Of a stretch of 19,124 bases of DNA, positions 17,665 through 19,124 are shown piece after piece. Source of the DNA: an uncultured Pseudomonadota bacterium (GTDB lineage Bacteria; Pseudomonadota; Gammaproteobacteria; Burkholderiales; Burkholderiaceae); NCBI GenBank assembly GCA_946480245.1, contig CAMLIZ010000083.1, positions 1 through 19,124 on the forward strand. The letters are read 5' to 3'. The notes beneath the pieces are model-generated. The model had not been told where the DNA came from. It ran no database searches and saw nothing but the letters and a program-made list of their open reading frames with translations. How positions within the stretch are numbered: the stretch's first letter is position 1; the number at the start of each line of letters is the position of its first letter. The position numbers were made by a program, and so were the translations under genes.

Positions 17665-18741
17665 TCAGCTGAACAAGCGCCGCGCGGCAGGCGATCCGGC
17701 AGCCAGGTCACGCTCCTCGAGCGCGCGGTACAGCTTCTTCAGCTCGTCGCCGATGGCGGCGAACGCGTGCAGCGTGATCGGGCGGCCCTCGTCGTCCACC
17801 AGCGTGGCATCCATGTCGTCGGCGAGCGCGCGCGCGGCAAGCTGCCACGCAGCGAAGGGCTCCACGCTCTCGGGTGTCTGCGGCACGTCCAGGCCCAGCG
17901 TGAGGTCACGCACTGCAGCCTGGTTCGGGTCGTCGGCCAGCGCGGCCTGCGGGTCGAAGGCCAGCACCAGCACGGGCGGCGCCCCTTCTTCTGCAGCGGA
18001 CAGCACGAGGCGGCCCGGCACCACGCCGGCCACGAAACCCTGGCGCTGCGCGCACTGGTGGATGTAGCCCACCGACCACGCGGCACCGTTGGCGCGCAGG
18101 TGCACGGTGAGATGCGCATCGAGCGGGCTGGCGAACGCGTCCAGTTCGCGCGCGCGCGACACCACGTCGATCATGTCGGGGAAGTCCGCCATGGCGCCCA
18201 CGGCTTCGGCGAAAGACTGCACCTTCTGCACGAACTCCGAGTACTCGATCTGGTTCAGTGCGCCGTGGCGATTGGCCAGTTGCACGCCGGCCTGGAACTC
18301 CCCGTAGCGCTGGCCGCTGGCCGGCAGCTCCCACTCGCCGCTGTCGGCGTTCAGGCCTTCGATCAGGAAGGCTTTGGTACCCGCGCGCCGGCTGGGCGGC
18401 AGGTGCATCAGCGCCAACTCGCCGGTGATCGGCGCCTCCAGCGTCAACGGCGCGATCGCGTCGATCAGTGCGTCCAGCCGCGGGGGACGGCGCAGCAGCG
18501 ACGCACGCGGCAAGGGCGGCGGTGCCAGCTCAGGTTCGACTGCGACGTCGATCGACACATCGGCCGCGGGCGCTGGCGCCGCGCCGTCGAGCCCCGGCTC
18601 GACACGCTCTGCCGGACCCAGGGGCGGTTCCTCTGGCCGCGCGCGTCGAGGGCTCGCCTTGCGCGCCGTCCAGGCGCCCTGCGCCACCACGCCTGCCAGC
18701 ACCAGGCCGGCGACGACTGCAAGAGAGACGGTGAGGCTCAC
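17665..18741 (-). CDS. zipA: Cell division protein ZipA
   Basis: A single-pass inner-membrane protein that anchors FtsZ at the division ring. The 358-residue product starts at GTG 18741. An N-terminal membrane helix (about 2-23, [16 protein letters not shown]) is followed by a basic stretch ([14 protein letters not shown]) and a long Pro/Ala/Glu linker. The C-terminal FtsZ-binding ZipA_C domain covers about 200-345 ([67 protein letters not shown]). Its GTG overlaps the smc stop (GTGA, 18741-18738), the standard coupled arrangement in Burkholderiales. An upstream ATG at 18969 in the same frame only reads antisense-like sequence within smc and was rejected. The expected next gene, ligA, is not adjacent; the PEP-CTERM/peptidase cassette lies between. 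Confidence 0.92.
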   Translation of the reverse strand: MSLTVSLAVVAGLVLAGVVAQGAWTARKASPRRARPEEPPLGPAERVEPGLDGAAPAPAADVSIDVAVEPELAPPPLPRASLLRRPPRLDALIDAIAPLTLEAPITGELALMHLPPSRRAGTKAFLIEGLNADSGEWELPASGQRYGEFQAGVQLANRHGALNQIEYSEFVQKVQSFAEAVGAMADFPDMIDVVSRARELDAFASPLDAHLTVHLRANGAAWSVGYIHQCAQRQGFVAGVVPGRLVLSAAEEGAPPVLVLAFDPQAALADDPNQAAVRDLTLGLDVPQTPESVEPFAAWQLAARALADDMDATLVDDEGRPITLHAFAAIGDELKKLYRALEERDLAAGSPAARRLFS

Positions 18742-19124
18742 GCTGCCTCGGCCAGGCTGAGCGCGGCGTCCATGTCCACCGCCACGATGCGCGACACGCC
18801 CTGCTCCTGCATGGTCACGCCGATCAGCTGCCGCGCCATCTCCATCGCGATCTTGTTGTGCGAGATGAAGAGGAACTGCGTGCCCTTGTCCGACATTTCG
18901 GTCACCAGCTTGGCATAGCGCTCGGTGTTCGCGTCGTCCAGCGGGGCGTCCACCTCGTCCAGCAGGCAAAACGGCGCCGGGTTGAGCTGGAAGATCGCGA
19001 ACACCAGTGCGATCGCGGTCAGCGCCTTCTCGCCGCCCGACAGCAGGTGGATGGTGCTGTTCTTCTTGCCCGGCGGCTGCGCCATCACCTGCACGCCGGC
19101 GTCCAGGATCTCGTCGCCGGTCAT
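18738..19124 (-). CDS. smc: Chromosome segregation protein SMC, C-terminal part (5' end outside window)
   Basis: The last 128 residues of the SMC ATPase that compacts and segregates the chromosome. The visible part is the C-terminal head half: [24 protein letters not shown] with the ABC signature LSGGEKA, Walker [14 protein letters not shown], and ISHNK carrying the switch histidine. It ends [11 protein letters not shown]. The Walker A motif, coiled coils and hinge lie beyond position 19124. The methionine at the very edge is internal, not the start. The stop codon overlaps the zipA GTG start. Confidence 0.97.
   Translation of the reverse strand: MTGDEILDAGVQVMAQPPGKKNSTIHLLSGGEKALTAIALVFAIFQLNPAPFCLLDEVDAPLDDANTERYAKLVTEMSDKGTQFLFISHNKIAMEMARQLIGVTMQEQGVSRIVAVDMDAALSLAEAA

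Noticed and set aside
18742..18969. N-terminal extension of ZipA from an upstream ATG
   Set aside because: The extension lies within the smc coding region, is Gly/Arg/His-rich and would precede the membrane helix. The GTG overlapping the smc stop gives the standard ZipA N-terminus.

Overview
The window is high-GC bacterial chromosome, densely packed, with genes on both strands and no intergenic stretch longer than about 230 bases. Gene content and order point to a betaproteobacterium of the order Burkholderiales, probably near the Rubrivivax/Leptothrix/Methylibium type. The signs are the smc-zipA and ligA neighbourhood, a run of selO-msrB-yciB-bolA-parvulin, and a PEP-CTERM surface protein. 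The taxon is inferred from these features. No tRNA, rRNA, CRISPR array, insertion sequence, prophage gene or origin was seen.

Left part (1-3890, minus strand). A long/medium-chain acyl-CoA ligase, a Liv-type periplasmic binding protein and a LivH permease (cut by the window edge) are read in one direction. Together they look like an uptake-and-CoA-activation module for an organic or fatty acid, or a branched-chain amino acid transporter next to a ligase. A GC-rich hairpin lies between the binding protein and the permease.

Middle left (3891-7818, plus strand). After a divergent promoter region holding a perfect 16-bp palindrome come selO (protein AMPylase), msrB (methionine sulfoxide reductase), yciB (inner-membrane septation protein), bolA and a periplasmic parvulin prolyl isomerase. 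The first four are tightly packed, with two 4-bp ATGA overlaps. A hairpin terminator closes the run.

Middle (7829-13616). A LolD/YbbA-type ABC ATPase (minus) and a TesA-type SGNH esterase (plus) are divergent, and their start codons physically overlap. They are followed by a FecR/DUF6600-like tryptophan-rich envelope protein and ligA (both minus), then a small cysteine-rich lipoprotein (plus) that diverges from ligA.

Right part (13638-19124). A bidirectional terminator separates the lipoprotein from a minus-strand pair: a 228-residue PEP-CTERM exosortase substrate and, 19 bases downstream, a roughly 1015-residue secreted subtilisin-like peptidase. Beyond them are zipA and the 3' end of smc, overlapping by 4 bp. 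In related bacteria smc, zipA and ligA are usually adjacent, so the PEP-CTERM/peptidase pair and the lipoprotein appear to have been inserted between zipA and ligA. This surface-protein/protease cassette is the most distinctive part of the window. Most of the rest is housekeeping or common accessory content.
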